A program made the translations under genes and the position numbers. Shown here piece by piece: positions 6,072 to 6,259 of a DNA stretch of 6,259 bases. The DNA comes from Phycisphaerales bacterium (GTDB lineage: Bacteria; Planctomycetota; Phycisphaerae; Sedimentisphaerales; Anaerobacaceae). The notes below the pieces were generated by a model. It searched no databases and was not told the origin of the DNA. It saw only the letters and a list, made by a program, of their open reading frames with translations. Every line of letters begins with the position of its first letter. Position 1 is the stretch's first letter. The DNA is taken from NCBI GenBank assembly GCA_003533825.1, contig DQCG01000696.1, forward strand, positions 1 to 6,259, read 5' to 3'.

Positions 6072-6259
6072 ATGAAGACTTTAGCCTTAGCATTTGTGGC
6101 AATAGTGTTATTGCCAAGCAGCCTGTTTTCTCAACCCATTGAGATTTCCACGGCAGATCAACTTCAGGCGATAGGCGCTGACGAAACCAGTCTGGCGGGT
6201 GAGTACATTTTGGTCAATGACATCGATCTTGCCGGGTACCCCTGGAAAGCCATCTTTGG
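6072..6259 (+). CDS. Secreted GLUG-type repeat protein, N-terminal part only (3' end beyond the window)
   Basis: The frame opens with ATG at 6072 and is still open at the window edge, giving 62 complete codons. Residues 1-20 form a Sec signal peptide (MKTLALAFVAIVLLPSS, likely cut after LFS). The mature start PIEISTADQLQAIGAD, then YILVNDIDLAGYPWKAI, matches the leading repeat of GLUG-motif and related right-handed beta-structure proteins, which often read (IxT)xxxLxxIG, YxLxxDIDL, WxPI and then GxFxGxFDGNG. Such proteins are large, secreted or surface-bound, and common in planctomycetes and gut or sediment bacteria; roles include adhesion, and some carry catalytic domains further on. No terminator is visible between it and the preceding gene, so they may share a transcript. 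The family call rests on about 40 mature residues, so the full domain make-up is open. Confidence 0.7.
   Translation, partial: MKTLALAFVAIVLLPSSLFSQPIEISTADQLQAIGADETSLAGEYILVNDIDLAGYPWKAIF

Larger units (their letters stand above)
5935..6086 (+). repeat. Imperfect tandem repeat, about 76-base unit, covering gene end, spacer, RBS and gene start
   Basis: Unit A (5935-6010) and unit B (6011-6086) align at a steady offset of 76 bases, about 78% identical by hand over 74 columns with two single-base gaps. Shared blocks in order are: a gene-end segment (GATCTCCTGGTGGGCCTG versus GATGCCCTTGTGGGTCTA), AATGTTAAC (5968-5976 and 6044-6052), TAGGAGGATTTA (5983-5994 and 6058-6069) and TGAAGACTTTA (5997-6007 and 6073-6083). 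Each unit therefore holds the last codons of a gene, a stop, an AT-rich spacer, a strong ribosome binding site and a start. No inverted repeats or target-site features suggest a transposon. Confidence 0.8.

Noticed and set aside
5935..6086. The tandem repeat as a CRISPR or mobile-element end
   Set aside because: There are only two imperfect copies without unique spacers between them, no terminal inverted repeats and no transposase; the unit is explained by gene tail, spacer and gene head.

Overview
The window looks like a piece of a planctomycete-type genome, most likely from the Phycisphaerae / Sedimentisphaerales side of the PVC group. This is an inference from protein style, because there is no rRNA or other marker gene. 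The clues are: an ECF sigma factor paired with a FecR-like anti-sigma that carries a carbohydrate-binding-like C-terminus; a pseudopilin-like protein with an FTLIELLVVIAI N-terminus; a large secreted PA14 / LamG protein with repeated YYWR(V/I)D modules; and the start of a secreted protein with the IxISTADQLQAIG...YILVNDIDLAG pattern of GLUG-type proteins. All genes are on the + strand and coding density is high. I saw no tRNA, rRNA, CRISPR array, transposase or phage gene.

Layout: (1) positions 2-415 hold the 3' part of an ECF sigma factor gene whose start lies before the window. (2) Positions 412-2190 hold its membrane-anchored FecR-domain partner, joined by an ATGA stop/start overlap. (3) Positions 2191-2324 are a 134-base gap with a weak inverted repeat and a 15-codon micro-ORF that has its own ribosome binding site. 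(4) Positions 2325-3131 encode a pseudopilin-like protein. (5) Positions 3205-5958 encode a 917-residue secreted multidomain adhesin or carbohydrate-binding protein. (6) Positions 5935-6086 contain an imperfect tandem repeat of about 76 bases. It spans the 3' end of that gene, the spacer, the ribosome binding site and the next start, and leaves a 13-codon start-plus-end micro-ORF in the middle. (7) Positions 6072-6259 are the 5' end of another secreted protein gene, cut by the window edge.

How the genes may work together (inference): the FecR-like protein has a cytoplasmic N-terminus that could hold the sigma factor, one membrane segment, and an extracytoplasmic FecR plus NPCBM-like part that could sense a sugar polymer. 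The sigma factor would then drive genes for surface and secreted polysaccharide-binding proteins, possibly including those just downstream. The most unusual signal in the raw DNA is the repeat at 5935-6086. It reads either as a local tandem duplication or as the scar of a deleted paralogous gene in a cassette-like array of secreted-protein genes.
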